Shown piece after piece: positions 10,141-20,690 of a stretch of DNA of 64,000 nucleotides. Within the stretch, counting starts at the first letter, position 1. Each line of letters opens with the position of its first letter. The DNA comes from Prorocentrum cordatum (Eukaryota; Sar; Dinophyceae; Prorocentrales; Prorocentraceae), in assembly GCA_963575745.1 (NCBI GenBank), contig CAUYUJ010014338.1, positions 242,501-306,500 on the forward strand, in the 5' to 3' direction. The position numbers and the translations under genes are program-made. The notes beneath the pieces are model-generated. The model did no database searches, had not been told where the DNA came from, and worked only from the letters and a program-made list of their open reading frames with translations.

Positions 10141-12460
10141 CTGCCTTGTCGCGTGTCTGGACATATGTGATGCAACCCGCATCCGCCAACCCCATTCGGG
10201 GCCTCCAGACGTGTAAGACTCGTTCCGCGGACGGCCCCACATGCCCCCGGACTCGTTCGGGGATGGCCCCGAAGAGCCTCGAGCCCGCCCACCCAAAGAA
10301 ACAAGACAACACAAGTCCGACCCAGGATCGCAACACGACATCCCCAAGCCGATCAAGGGGTCGGCGGATGTGGCGTAAGCCTATAGAATCTCAAATTAAA
10401 CGGCTGCCGGACCTAGCGGTCGAGTGGTCCTCGTCCCCCCTGTGGGACTCTTGTGCAATCCCATTACATCACTGTTGCCATGAGCCTACATGTAAGACCA
10501 GGGGTGAACATGGTCCCGTGTAGCGAAACAGCCTTTCGTGAACATGACCCAGGACCAGACCCGGCGGGCGAAGGCCCGCAAAAAATGCGGCCGCAACACT
10601 TTCTCGATTGGTGAAGGAGGGCAAATATCATGACGAGTCGCTAATCGACTTGGCAGGGTGGGGTTTCTGTCGACCTCCGACAAAGCGGACGCTGTTGGTC
10701 GCCATCTGTGGCTAATCAAGACGATATCCTGGCCCCGGGGTCCTTTAACCGAACCGGTCTGGGGCGGACATCCCCTCCCCTGAGAGGGTCTCGAGAAGCT
10801 GGGGTGGGCACTCAGAGAACCGATGCCTTGGCCTCTTCCATGCGGGACCCCCAGAAATTCCGACCCCTTCCCCAAGGCTGGGACTTTTCATCCCGAGTTG
10901 TTTCTGGGCGGCCTCTAGGGTCCGATGGCGGCCCCCAAAGGCCGAAGACGGCGAAAAGCCTCCGCATTCTGTTTTCGTCCTGTATACATTCCTTGGAACT
11001 CCGGGCACATCTGGGTATGAGCCCGCGCGCGGCGCCGGGCTTGCTGCTGGAGGGTGGCGGCCCTGGCTCGTGGCCCCTCTGGCCTGGCAGCCGGCCTCGG
11101 ACCTCCCCCGACGGCACGACCTCCTGTCAAGCCGCCGCCGCCCGGAGCTGGCGGGCCGTCTCCCCAGAGCCTCGTGTCTTCGAGCTGGTCGTTAAGTGCG
11201 CAGTTCGCGCTTCCGAGGCCCGGTTGCGGGAGGGCCGCTGCAGGACCCTGGGCCCGAGAGGGTCGGCAAGGCGCAAGGGAGCGGAACGCCTGCGCGGAGA
11301 CGGGGGGCGAGGGCACTCCAAGTACGCGAGGGCATCGCAAAATCACGACGGGAAGTTGTTGGCCACAAGGGGCCCTCGCCGGGTCTCGGGACTGTCAAGG
11401 AGCGGCGCGGGATGAAAAGCCGGCCCTGGGGAAGGATTGGGACATCCGGGGCCGCATTTTGAGACAATCAAGGCGTCGCATCTTTGGGTCTAGACATCCG
11501 CTGGCACAAGCTTGCCACCACGAGGTTTTCATTTGGACCGGCGGAAGGAAACATCCGGAGGAGGAAAAGACAGGGGAGGCAGAACGGCAAACAGCGAGCC
11601 ATGGAACAGATACTTACAAGGGGAAAAATTACAAATCGCCCGCGCAGTAGAACGAAGGGCGCAGAAACGATCTCATCAAAGACAATATCAGAGGCTCAGG
11701 CCTCTGGGTTACTCCTTCTCCTCCTCCTCCTCCTCCTTTTCCTCCTCCTCCTCATCCTCTCCCTCCTCCTTTCACTCCGAGCAAGATCACCGCCCACGGC
11801 CCCTATCTCATCCTCATCCCTGGGACAAGAATCATGCCATCATGCAACTGACTCAGGGTACTTCCTGGGAGTCCTGGAGTTTTTGGCGCCCCTCAAACAT
11901 TCATTGTCGGCCACTCGTCTTCCCCAAAGACATGGTTTTCATCCCGGCCCCTGGAGGTTGGCAATGGGCAAAAGCCCTCCGTCGCGTTTGTCTCTGGACG
12001 CGAGGGGGTCTGGGCCATTTTTCCCAGCTCAAGCCTCAGATCCAGCTCGCGAGCACTGGTCGCAGGGCTCCAGGCAGACCGCGTGGAGGGGGGTGGCCTC
12101 GGCGACAGGCGAACTCCGATCGAGGCTCGGATATGGATGTGGGGGGTGCGGTCGATCGAGCGTCGAGGATGTGTAACGAGAGGCAGGGCGGCCCCACTCT
12201 GCGAAAAAGTATGGCTCTCGAGAGGCCAAGAATATGGGGCCCCAATCCAAGGGTACGCGAGGGGTGCGGGAGTCCACCCTCGATAGGGCTGCGTCCGATT
12301 TTTTCCCTGGGGATGTGTCTCCGAGTTCCCCATCTGCTACACACGACCAGTTTCTGGGAGGGGAACTCGGGAATTGGAGGCGATAAGTCGCCTGCGAATA
12401 GACGGGCCAAGGTCGCGGCTCGAGGGGAGCGAGGGGCGGTTTTTGACGAATGCCCCTACT
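10140..12460. other. Unassigned intron DNA with a dispersed-repeat copy and a CTC run
   Basis: The segment 10,730-11,470 shares short blocks with a dispersed repeat also seen near 17.3-17.7, 39.0-39.4, 39.9-40.1 and 46.2-46.5 kb (for example TTTTCATCC next to a GGTCC/GGGACTGTCAAGG block). A CTC microsatellite lies at 11,717-11,770. A plus-strand frame of 323 codons (11,512-12,483) has no family resemblance, contains a Ser run from the CTC repeat, and is doubtful. Confidence 0.4.
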
Positions 12461-12463
12461 ACC

Positions 12464-12562
12464 AGCAGGTGATCACTCCGTGATTTGAATCTGCTCCACC
12501 CGGATGCCTGGTTCCCTCGGGCTGAGGCCTCTCTTGGCCCTTGACCACTACACCAGGGCTCT
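12464..12562 (-). repeat. tRNA-like sequence, possible SINE head
   Basis: On the minus strand TGGTGTAGTGGTCAAGG resembles a pol III A box, and about 55 nt later GATTCAAATCAC resembles a B box. The D arm does not pair well and there is no matching acceptor stem, so a functional tRNA is unlikely. A decayed tRNA-derived SINE head is the better reading. Confidence 0.3.
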
Positions 12563-12654
12563 GCCAGTCTGACGACGTGCGCCCTCAGAGGGGGGGGGAG
12601 GGGCGGGAGGAGGGCGGAGGAGAGGGGGGCTGAACAAGTGATTGCATAAGCCCA

Positions 12655-12807
12655 CACTTTCGGAGGGCCGCGCGGATTGATTTGCTCGGCACTGAATCCC
12701 CCATCGAGGCGCGCGAAGCGCGCCAGGGGCGGCGCCAGAGGCGGCACCAGGAGGTCTAGCGCCGATGCAAAAAATCTGCGCGGACCTCCGAAAGTTCACG
12801 TTTACAC
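12655..12807. repeat. Foldback (MITE-like) element, copy 1
   Basis: A long inverted repeat: the left end ACTTTCGGAGG..CGCGCGGATT pairs with the right end AATCTGCGCGGACCTCCGAAAGT. Pairing continues inward (GATTTGCTCGGC against GCCGATGCAAAAAATC; GCACTGAA/TAGCGC region) to a loop at CGCGCGAAGCGCG near 12,731. The whole ~150 bp forms one imperfect hairpin. No protein is encoded. It lies inside the SNF2 intron. Confidence 0.75.
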
Positions 12808-13001
12808 AGTTCTGTGGTTCTTCCATAGAGTGGCGGGGAGATGTGCGGGCCGACTGTTCCCGTGGTGTGGGAGCCGCGATCTGCGCGCAACCATTTGAGC
12901 ACGGCGCAAGCAAACCAAACCTTGCAAGGTGGAGGGGGCCGGACCGCGGGAGTCGGGGGCGCAGGGCCCGCGAACCGAGGGCGCGAGGGAGGAGGTCGCA
13001 C

Positions 13002-13053
13002 CAGCAGGTCCTTGCGCGGGCCGCGGAAGATGACGAACCGCACGTCGGGCAGC
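13002..13053 (-). CDS. SNF2-family ATPase, exon 3 (linker to TTYE segment)
   Basis: This short minus-strand exon encodes LPDVRFVIFRGPRKDLL. That fits the SNF2 region after the motif Ia tryptophan, where families read about kW.P.lrvvvyhG..r. It begins with a lone G after acceptor AG (13,054-13,055), completing a valine codon split with exon 2. It ends in phase 0 before a GT donor at 13,001-13,000, matching the phase-0 start of exon 4. Codons are strongly GC-ending, unlike the flanks. The call rests on position, phase and a short match; taken alone it would be weak. Confidence 0.6.
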
Positions 13054-13267
13054 CTGGCGCAAGAGAGGGCCCGCCCACATGGGCAAGGAAAGACGACGCC
13101 CATCACCGCTCTGGCGCACGCTAGCATGGATTACTGATCTGTGGATTTGGCACCGTGGGCGCGCGAAGACGATGCCAGTGCCGCATGTTCTGGTGCCGGT
13201 GCATGCCGATTTTCGCATGGGAGCGGGGCCTGTCGATCATCGAAGAAGAACAAGCTTTCCAACGCAA

Positions 13268-13415
13268 ACTTTCGAAGATCCAAGAGGATTTCTTGGATCG
13301 GCGCTGAACCCCTCCTTTGTGCGCGAAACGCGCCAAGTGCGGCGCCAGAGGCGCCCGCAGGGGGGTCCAGCGCAGATCCAGGGAATCCGCGCGGAAATCC
13401 GACAGTTTAGGCTGA
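13268..13415. repeat. Foldback (MITE-like) element, copy 2
   Basis: Same design as the copy at 12,655. The left arm ACTTTCGAAGATCC..GGATCGGCGCTGAACCCC pairs with the right arm GGGGTCCAGCGCAGATCC..GGAAATCCGACAGT around a loop near GCGCGAAACGCGCC. The shared central GGCGCCAGAGGC shows the two copies are related. Confidence 0.7.
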
Positions 13416-13429
13416 TGCCTTGGCATTAT

Positions 13430-14375
13430 CCACGCGCCTCAATCCGCGCTGGCCCCTCCCAGATGGTGTGGCCCCCCAAGTGCTGTGGCGCGCCTGTCTT
13501 GGTGCGCGCCACGCCCGAAGAAATCCCCACCCCTCCGGCTAGAGGCGCCGTGGGCCTCCTCGCCGGAGGGGGCCCAGCTGGCGGTGGTGGTGGTGTCGCT
13601 TCCTGGGTCGGACGAGGGAGAGGGAGTTTGGATCCAGAGCCAGGCAAGTCTGCTTGCATGGTACAGACGGGGATGATCAAATTGAATCGCAGACGGTGAT
13701 GTACATCCTCCGTTCGTGGCTTATTCCTATACGTGCTCGCTCCTGCCCGTTTCTGGACCCAAGGTGGAGGTGCAAAGGCCTAGGCAGAAAGGGCAGGGCA
13801 AGATCTAGTCTCCCCTGCAAACCATAAAAACAACAAAATGTGCTCAGCTGGTCGGAATAATCCTGTTCGGTTGTGGAGGCGATTGCGCGCGGGAGCCCTC
13901 TCTTGCACCTTGAGAGCATAATGCCATCGAGACGGCACTTTCTACGGGCATCGGCGCCGGCGTGCCGATGGTGATAACCGTCGCGACTGCCAGCAGCAAA
14001 GCGGTTCACCACGCCAAACATGTTCAGTGCGTGTGCTTGCGGTCTCGATTCGATCATCACTCGCGTGATGTGTCGACGACCCTGACCGAAGAGGAGGACA
14101 CGGGGCGGGGCAGGAGGGCGCAAAGGATCGCCGTACAAGGATACCGGCGGGGAAACACTGGCCGCTCGACACGCCGCGTGTCCGCGCGCGCCCCCGACAT
14201 CTGACCTAGTGGATAAGATCACGATGTCGTGAAACATCGCGACCTGTTAATTCGACCCCATGCAATATGCGTCGCGTTTCGAGCCAGATCGATATGTGAC
14301 TGTCTGTCATGTTTTTCAAGACGCCAGGTTCCGAAGGGGGGCATGTCCGCGTGCTAGTTGCAGCATCCCGCTCAA
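13430..14375. other. SNF2 intron 2, no recognisable insert
   Basis: Unique-looking DNA. A 186-codon minus-strand frame (13,677-14,237) has ordinary composition but no recognised domain. It lies inside the inferred intron between exons 2 and 3 and is probably non-coding. Confidence 0.35.
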
Positions 14376-14379
14376 CCAC

Positions 14380-14486
14380 ACCACGATCTCGTCCGCCCAG
14401 TGGTGCATGACCGAGAGGGGCACGATGACGAGGTGAGGACCCTTCTCGTTCTGGGCCTCCAGGAGGTGCCCGATGAGGGCGAGGAC
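14380..14486 (-). CDS. SNF2-family ATPase, exon 2 (motif Ia)
   Basis: Minus strand. The encoded segment contains ALIGHLLEAQNEKGP followed by HLVIVPLSVMHHWADEI. This is SNF2 motif Ia (consensus about gpfLIvvPlSvl.nW..E) and lies the expected distance after the Walker A block. The exon starts in phase 0 directly after acceptor CGGCAG, matching the phase-0 end of exon 1. The best end is at 14,380, two bases into a GTG codon before a GT donor, which joins in frame with exon 3 and leaves the W-to-G spacing one residue shorter than usual. Most third positions are G or C. It is separated from exon 1 by a 1.8-kb intron full of tandem repeats. Confidence 0.85.
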
Positions 14487-14629
14487 CTGCCGCGGGCGGA
14501 GCCCCTTACGCGGCCTTCCCCTCCCCGCGCTTCTGGGGGGTGATCGATGATCGAGGTTCGACGTGTGTGGACCTGCTGGACCACGTGTGCTCCAAGCGCC
14601 TCAAACAAAAAACACCCGAGAACCTCGTC

Positions 14630-14900
14630 CTCTTCCCCCTCCTCCTCCTGTTCCTAATCCTCCCCCTCTTCCCCATGCATCCGGCCCTTCCCCCGCCACC
14701 TCCTCGTGGTCCTGGCTCCTACCTCCCCCTCCCTCTCCCCTCCCCCCTCCCTCTCTCCTCATCGCTCTCTCTGGGGTCCAGTGGAGGCCTGCGGTGGCCT
14801 CCACGGGCCGGAGGGGCCCAGAAATGTCAGATAAACTCTTTCCTCGAACCTCGACCCTCGCTCCCCACTCCTGAGGAGGGAGGAGGGCGAGGATGAGGAT
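14630..14900. repeat. CT-rich low-complexity tract
   Basis: CTCCTCCTCC and CCTCCCCCTC runs at 14,635-14,765, then GA-rich DNA at 14,870-14,915. Open frames here are Pro/Leu/Ser or Gly/Glu shadows. Confidence 0.65.
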
Positions 14901-15214
14901 GACCTCATCCTCATCCTTCTCGCCGCCTCCCCAAAACATCAGCACCTCGATGCCTCCTCGAGGGCACCGCGGTCTGCCGTACGCTCTCGCCCTATGGCTC
15001 CGACGTTCCTGCAGGAGCGGGGGAGGATGACCCAGAGGCTGCAGGACCGAGGTCGAGAATCTGGGAGGAGATGGCGTTGCACGTTCCTTTTTGGACCTCC
15101 TCTAAGGACCTGCAGAGGCCCCGGGAGGTCTCCAGAGGCCAGCGGGGGACACCTGACACTTGAGGGACCTCCAACTGTAATCCCACCAGCCCTCTGGGCG
15201 TCGGTGGTTTAGGG

Positions 15215-15875
15215 CGTTTCCTCTTCCACCCCTCCCTCTTCCCCTTCGGGGAGGGGTTTACCCCTCCCCCTACCCCCTCCCCACTGACCTGGACAGGAGG
15301 GGCGGGGAGCGGTCAGAGCGTCCAAAACGGCCTCGGCGAGGAAGCCAAAATCATTGATTTTACTATGGTTTCGGCCCCATTTTGGCCTTCTGAGGGGGCA
15401 GCGCTAATTAGAGCTCCCCTCTTCTTTGATCGATTTCCTCCACGATGGCCGCAAGAGGCCCCCAGGATGCCCCAAGAGGCCGCAGGATGGCCCCAAGATG
15501 GCCCCAAGAGGCCCCCAAGAGGCCCCCAGGAGGCCCCCAAGAGACCCCCCAGAGGCACCCAAGGTGCTCCCACCCCTCCCTTCGGGGAGGGGTTTACCCC
15601 TCCCCCTACCTCCTCCCCACTGACCTGGACGGGGGGGGGCGCGAGCGGTCAGAGCGTCCAAAACGGCCTCGGCGAGGAAGCCAAAATCATTGATTTTACT
15701 GAGGTTGTGGCCCCATCTTGACCTCCTGAGGGGGCAAAGATGGCCCTAAGAAGCGCCCAGGAGGCCCCCAAAGGCCCCAAGATGGCCCCAAGAGGCCCCA
15801 AGAGGCCCCCAGGAGGCCCCAAAGAGGATTCCGAACGGCCCACAGAGGCCCCCCCGAGGCACCCAAGACGCCGAA
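15215..15875. repeat. Two-copy ~348-bp tandem duplication with CCAAGAGG blocks
   Basis: A ~180-bp segment starting CCTTCGGGGAGGGGTTTACC and containing GCGTCCAAAACGGCCTCGGC and ATCATTGATTTTACT occurs at about 15,228-15,405 and again at 15,575-15,740 with roughly 90% identity. Each copy is followed by AGGCCCCCAAGATGGCCCC-type minisatellite (15,455-15,560 and 15,745-15,870). Confidence 0.8.
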
Positions 15876-15977
15876 AAGCCCCTCAGGACGACCCTCTACT
15901 CGCCTGGGCGTCGTTTCTGGACGGGCTGGTGGGGATACGCGAAGCGTCTAGAATTCATAACACCTGCGTGACCAACC

Positions 15978-16003
15978 GAACACACACACACACACACACA
16001 CAT
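15978..16003. repeat. (CA)n microsatellite
   Basis: About 13 CA dinucleotides within SNF2 intron 1. No exon is recognised in the rest of 15,880-16,298. Confidence 0.8.
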
Positions 16004-16298
16004 CCTAACAATAAGTACGGCTCCTCCCGACATCCATGCGTAGTGTTCGCCAAGTGAATAAAACCGAACAGGTACCCACGCAGAGTGCAGGCACCATGAG
16101 TTACCAACGGCACGAACGAAACGTACGAGGCGCAGACAGTATGTACTGATCACCACATAACATACATCACAGCTCGCCCTGGGATTTCACATCATAACAA
16201 GACAAACTGTGCTGCATCACAGCGCAGACTGTACACACGAAGACTTCAACGACCATGCATGCGTCAAAACGACGTACAGGAAGGCTGGGCTAGCATGC

Positions 16299-16371
16299 CT
16301 GCACCGTCTTCCCAAGTCCCATGTCATCTGCGAGGATACCGTTCATCCGATTGTCGATGATCTGCGCCAAC
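16299..16371 (-). CDS. SNF2-family ATPase, exon 1 seen (Walker A)
   Basis: The minus strand encodes DNRMNGILADDMGLGKTVQ, the SNF2 motif I (consensus NGILADeMGLGKTiQ). The GKT lysine and threonine that bind ATP phosphate are intact. The exon opens after acceptor TTTCAG with one base completing a split codon; a TG|G tryptophan would fit, because families have W just before this segment. It closes after the glutamine codon, and the next bases are GC, so the intron would use a GC donor, as is common in dinoflagellates. The 24 full codons join in phase with exon 2. SNF2 ATPases use ATP to translocate on DNA and remodel chromatin. I found no convincing upstream exon (HSA/QLQ or the YQ..G..W block). 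Confidence 0.85.
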
Positions 16372-16589
16372 CTGAAACAGTTGCTGACAAAAACTCCTCT
16401 CTGGAAACTCCTCTACCGAATGTAACTCATCATCATCCGTAAGATGTTATCTTCTATCTGCTGTTGCGCCTTCTCTGCCTCATGCTGGTATCCTTGCCGT
16501 CGTCTTCCTGCTTCTCTTGTCCAAACCCCTCTGAGGATGATCTCCTGAACTCATTATCCCCCTCCTGTAGTCCTACTGCTCCTCCTGAC

Positions 16590-16970
16590 GTCATCTTCTT
16601 CTACTCATCATCGTCATTGCCACCACCATCACCATCACCATCACCACCACCATAATCCTTGCCATCATAAACATCATCATATTCATCATCACCATCATCA
16701 GCATCGTCATCATCAGCATCATCATCGTCATTCCCATCATCAATATCATCACCATCATCGTCAAACATGAACCAACATTAACCACCAAAAATTATTACCG
16801 TCATACTCAACATCATCACCATCATCAACACACACACACATCAACATCAGCGTCGTCACCATGATCAGCATCAGCATCAACACCATCACCAGCACCGGCA
16901 TCAGCATCCGTATCACCATCATGATCATCATCATCACCACCATCAATATTACCAATTTCCTCCGTTCTCC
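16590..16970. repeat. (CAT)n/(CAC)n trinucleotide microsatellite
   Basis: About 380 bp of ATCATCACCATCATCA-type repeats, with a CACACACA run near 16,832. The minus-strand Met/Val-rich frames are artefacts. Confidence 0.85.
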
Positions 16971-17279
16971 ATCATCCTCCTCGTAGCCCTCACTATCCCC
17001 GTGATTTCCTCATCATCCCATTACTTCTCCTCTCCTCAGTCGTCCCCGCCGCCGCCGCAGTCGTCGGTCGTCCGCGTTCGTGGTCGTTCGACATCACCAC
17101 CATGGGCAGCTTGTCAGTGGCCACGGGGGCCGAAACAGGCGTTCGGAAGCCACGGACGTGGACAGAAACGACCGTCACTGTTTGCCTGCTCGCGACGCCA
17201 CGAGGTGCTGGCCCAGGCAGGACGGTGTCCTTGTTTCAATACACAGCTGGCCCGTAAGGCTTCGCAGCAACTTTTCCAA

Positions 17280-17690
17280 CTCCTGGCGAGGGAACCGGGG
17301 CCCCCGAAATCGGTGGTCCATCGTGGCCCCGCATCGTGAAAAGTGTGTAACTCTGTTCAGGTTTTTCAGCCGCAAGGGTTTGATTTATTTAAAACCCAGA
17401 CATCCCGACACTTGCCTCAAGGGTCGACCTTTCACCCCGAGCAGCTCTTGCTACGGCCCCAGAGAAGTCGAAAGCTTCCCCCCAGGGGCCGAGATCGGAA
17501 CGCAGAGCCGCGTGACGACCGTGTTCCAAGAGATCTGAGATCCGATGTCACGAACTCGACCGGAGCCCTGGATCCGATCTATATGCGGCATTTTCTGAAT
17601 CGAGTCGATCCGTGAGCGTCCTGGGGCCAGGAACAACAAAAAATCGCCCGTTGCGCAGGATGCGCGCCGCCAGGATCTCAGGGGAGCCAT
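17280..17690. repeat. Dispersed repeat, copy near 17.5 kb
   Basis: The block at 17,555-17,690, with GGAGCCCTGG, GCGGCATTTT and CGCCAGGATCTCA, aligns at about 75% identity to 39,245-39,390. Shorter pieces of the same family occur near 10.7-11.5, 39.9-40.5 and 46.2-46.5 kb. It encodes no recognised domain. I cannot assign it to a transposon class. Confidence 0.5.
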
Positions 17691-17904
17691 GTGCCGACTT
17701 TGCTCCAAAACGTCGGGCGTCCAGGCGGGTGCCGCGATGGACTCCCTCGGGCGGCCACTCGCGCACGCGGACCTTGGGCCCCCACTCGCGCCGAGTCGCG
17801 GCGCCGTGCGGCTCGAAGAGAATCGGAACCCGCGCCTGCGCCAACGTGTGCTCGCCCACCACGCTTTTCAGCGTGGCGCAGGCAGCGCGACGAGGGCCAG
17901 CACC

Positions 17905-18640
17905 GCGCTGTCGGTGGAGCCGAACGGGGTAGGACGTGACCATACGGAACGCTGAATGCGGAACGAAAGGGCTTTTCTCACCACGCAAGCCTCGGTCACG
18001 ATTGGGTTCCTACGAAACAGGAACGGCCTGGAAACCAAAGCACCTCCTGAGACGAAAAAGGTCCTTGTTTCAGCGTCCTGGCTGTACGGCAGGTTCGTGC
18101 CGTGACGACGTCGGCGTTGGTTGGTCTCTGAAGCCGCGTGGATCGTGCCCCCTTGAGCGATCGTGGCGTTCCGATCGCACTGAATCGTCCGATATCGGCA
18201 GATTCCATGGCTCCAGCCGCATTCAACCTTGCACGACGCCAAGTCGACATGGCGCAAACCTGGCATCATGAGGGCCGACGCCGCCTGCGTGTGTCGGTGG
18301 AGCTGGACGGGGTAAAGACATCGGGGGTAACACACGTCCCGAGGATCGTCGAGCGGTCCTCGGCGACGCGCGGTTGCCGAAATGGCTGCTCTGGCCACCG
18401 TCCCTCGCCCTCCCTCTCCCTCCTCTCGTGCGGCCACGGGGGGAAAGGCGGCAGATTCATGCCGCGACGACTTGGGCGTTGGGCTCTGATTCCGGGTGGG
18501 TCGTGCAACCTCGAACGATCGGCGGCTTCACGAGAGCGCAGATCAATCGTTCTCGGCTGACTCCAGGCAGCTAGCCGCGCTCAGCCTTGAACGCCCGCGC
18601 CGAGATCGCCGCCGCGTCGACACGGCACGAACCTACCGCA
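17905..18640. repeat. Degenerate ~350-bp tandem repeat, two units
   Basis: The segment at about 18,110-18,290, with GTTGGTCTCTGA, CCTTGAGCGATCG, GCCGCATTCAACCTTG and GTCGACATGG, recurs in altered form at about 18,475-18,640 (GTTGGGCTCTGATTCC, CCTCGAACGATCGG, GCCGCGCTCAGCCTTGAACG). A GGTGGAGCNGNACGGGGTA block recurs at 17,912 and 18,296. Confidence 0.5.
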
Positions 18641-18854
18641 CACCAGCGGTGCACAGAAAGCGACAACGAACGCAAGCAAGACAGGGGGAAAGGACGAAGA
18701 AGAGATGTGGTTTCCCCCCTGTCCCCTCAAGAATGGGCATTTGTCCAAGGAGTTGCCTTGGACTCAATGGAATGCCTCGTAGTTCGAATCAGCGCTGTCG
18801 TTCAACCTGGTATTTCGGCACGCATCACGAAGGGGTCAACTCCAAATCGATATT

Positions 18855-18980
18855 CCACATCCTCCTCCTCCTCCACCTCCGTTTCTTCGTAATCTTCTTC
18901 CCCCCCCCATTTCACCATTCCCTCCTCCTCTCTCTCTCTATTTCTCTCCTCCTCCTCATCCTCATCATCATCATCAACAT
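18855..18980. repeat. CTC/CAT microsatellite
   Basis: CTCCTCCTCC, CTCTCTCT and CATCATCATC runs immediately before the composite element. Confidence 0.75.
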
Positions 18981-18989
18981 TGCAATATC

Positions 18990-19540
18990 CATACCTATAC
19001 GACCGCCCTTCGCGTGATAAGGATGTTCGGGGTGGGAGAGGAACTAATGTCTTACCCAATCGAGATCACCATCGATGTCACTATCAATGCTACCATCGAT
19101 CCCACGGTCGATCTCACGATCGACTTCCGTATCGTCCCACCATCGGTCTCACTATCGATATCATGGGACACCACGGGACACCGACGGGGCACCGAGGAGG
19201 CACCGCGGGCACGACGGGACACCGACGGGACACCGATCTCACGATCGATACCACGATGGATATCACATCTGACTTTCGATCTCACGACCGATGTTACTAT
19301 CGATCCCACGGGACACCACGAAACACCGACGGAACACCGACGGGACACCACGGGCCACCGTGGGACACGTCTAGAAAACCGATCTCACCATCGACCCCAC
19401 GATGGATCTCACATCTCTCGATTGATATCACGATTGATCTTACTATCGATCTCAAGCGAAACCACGAGATACCGACGAGACACCAGCGGGACACCACGGG
19501 CCACCGCGGGACATCGACGGGACACCGACGGACAACGGGG
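18990..19540 (+). repeat. Composite 12-bp-repeat element, copy A
   Basis: Starts with a ~65-bp leader containing TACGACCGCCCTTCGCGTGA. Units follow near the 12-bp consensus ATCGATCTCACA (coding TIDL when read in frame), mixed with units near GGGACACCGACG. One frame stays open from the leader through both arrays, because 12 is a multiple of three, and ends in RPTDDSDKDTNV at 19,585 inside the next repeat. The same leader and arrays recur at 34.03 kb and, inverted, at 41.5-42.3 kb. Confidence 0.75.
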
Positions 19541-19835
19541 GGGGGTCGCCCGACGGACGACAGCGATAAGGATACGAATGTCTGATACCCTCCGTCACCA
19601 CCAGGCCGCCGCAGCCACACAGTACACGCACGGCAATGGAAGGTGAAGGAGCGATGGTCGGGTGGCTATTTCGAGAGCTTAGGAAGAGAATCTGGGGCTT
19701 GTGTCTTGAGCCAAAATGGTACGACCCCTCCCCATGGGCAGCACACCCCTCATGAAACATTTAAGCTCAGGGAGTCTCACATACAGAGAGGACGTCTTGT
19801 CCAAACTATTCGCCTCGAGACTCAAATCTCGCAGT
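19540..19835. repeat. 290-bp repeat with spliced-leader-like block, copy 1
   Basis: Aligns to 25,540-25,835 at close to 88% identity over its whole length. On the minus strand at about 19,703-19,724 it reads TACCATTTTGGCTCAAG, containing the last 15 bases of the dinoflagellate spliced leader; one G is missing after CGTA. The following bases are ACACAAG, not a GT donor, so this is not an SL RNA gene. Confidence 0.7.
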
Positions 19836-19881
19836 GCCCAGAAAAAAACAATAAGCTTAAGGGGGTGCTGTGCCACGGGAA

Positions 19882-19884
<3 letters not shown>

Positions 19885-19940
<56 letters not shown>
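19885..19940. repeat. (TA)n microsatellite
   Basis: About 27 AT dinucleotides in an otherwise GC-rich context. Confidence 0.95.
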
Positions 19941-19942
<2 letters not shown>

Positions 19943-20229
19943 GCACCTCAGAGAGAGGTGACGGGAGGGATCGGACCGGGCTCCTTGAAACCTCGCCGTC
20001 CAGTTTCTGCTGCTGCTGCCGTCGCGAGCAAATGCCCGGCCTTGCTGCGCACAACCGAAAACGCCGCGAGCTCAAAGCTGCCGGGCACTTGTCTCGCCAG
20101 TCGTAGAACCCTACTCGGCTTTGAGACGGCCTGTGGCTGGCTGGTCGGCTCCACCCTCCTGCTGCTGAAATTGCCTCTGAGACTCGGCTCGGGACCGCCC
20201 TTTCTTGCGGGGATCCTGCTCGCGACCCT

Positions 20230-20690
20230 CCAAAGCCCCCCCTTCCGAGGAAAGCCGAAGACGCCCGGGCCGAAGCAGCTCGAACTGAGCCGCGTTCGTC
20301 TTGGACATGTCGGACTAAGTCATGCAGTCGACCGGAGGAAGAAGTTGAGGCATCCATCGGTTCACACTACCGACTCTAGACATTATGTCTCGATCGACGG
20401 CCAAATCGATCGCAGACCTCCGATCCAAACGGGAGCCGTTAGACAGCTAGCTGAGAGCGTCGTAGATTCCCTTGGCATCACCGACGTATAGACACTCGGT
20501 GGAGGGCGGAGTGAGGAGCTCGCAGTCCTGGCGCAGCAGGGCGGCAAAAGGGCAGACCTTCCCCTGCCAGGACTCGGTGACCACGTTGCCACGAGTCACA
20601 TCTTCAAACACGAGATGGAGCCACTGCGCGTCGGCCAGAGCTCCGGACAGGGCCAGAGTCTCCCCAGCCAGAGCCCTGGCGACCAATCTC
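20230..20690 (-). pseudogene. Copia-type RNase H and pol C-terminus, broken
   Basis: The minus strand reads GETLALSGALADAQWLHLVF, CELLTPPSTECLYVGDAKGI and, after a frame change, RRSAIDLAVDRDIM..NRWMP. This is the RNase H pattern of copia elements (gE..al..al....W and the DAKSLYDAL-type block). A stop codon follows DCMT, then SDMSKTNAAQFELLRPGRL, which corresponds to the usual end of the polyprotein. RNase H would degrade the RNA strand during cDNA synthesis. Confidence 0.75.

Noticed and set aside
12464-12562. Functional tRNA gene
   Set aside because: The D stem does not pair and no acceptor stem matches; kept only as a possible SINE head.
19703-19724. Spliced-leader RNA gene
   Set aside because: The leader-like block is not followed by a GT donor or an Sm-site region, and it lacks one leader base.
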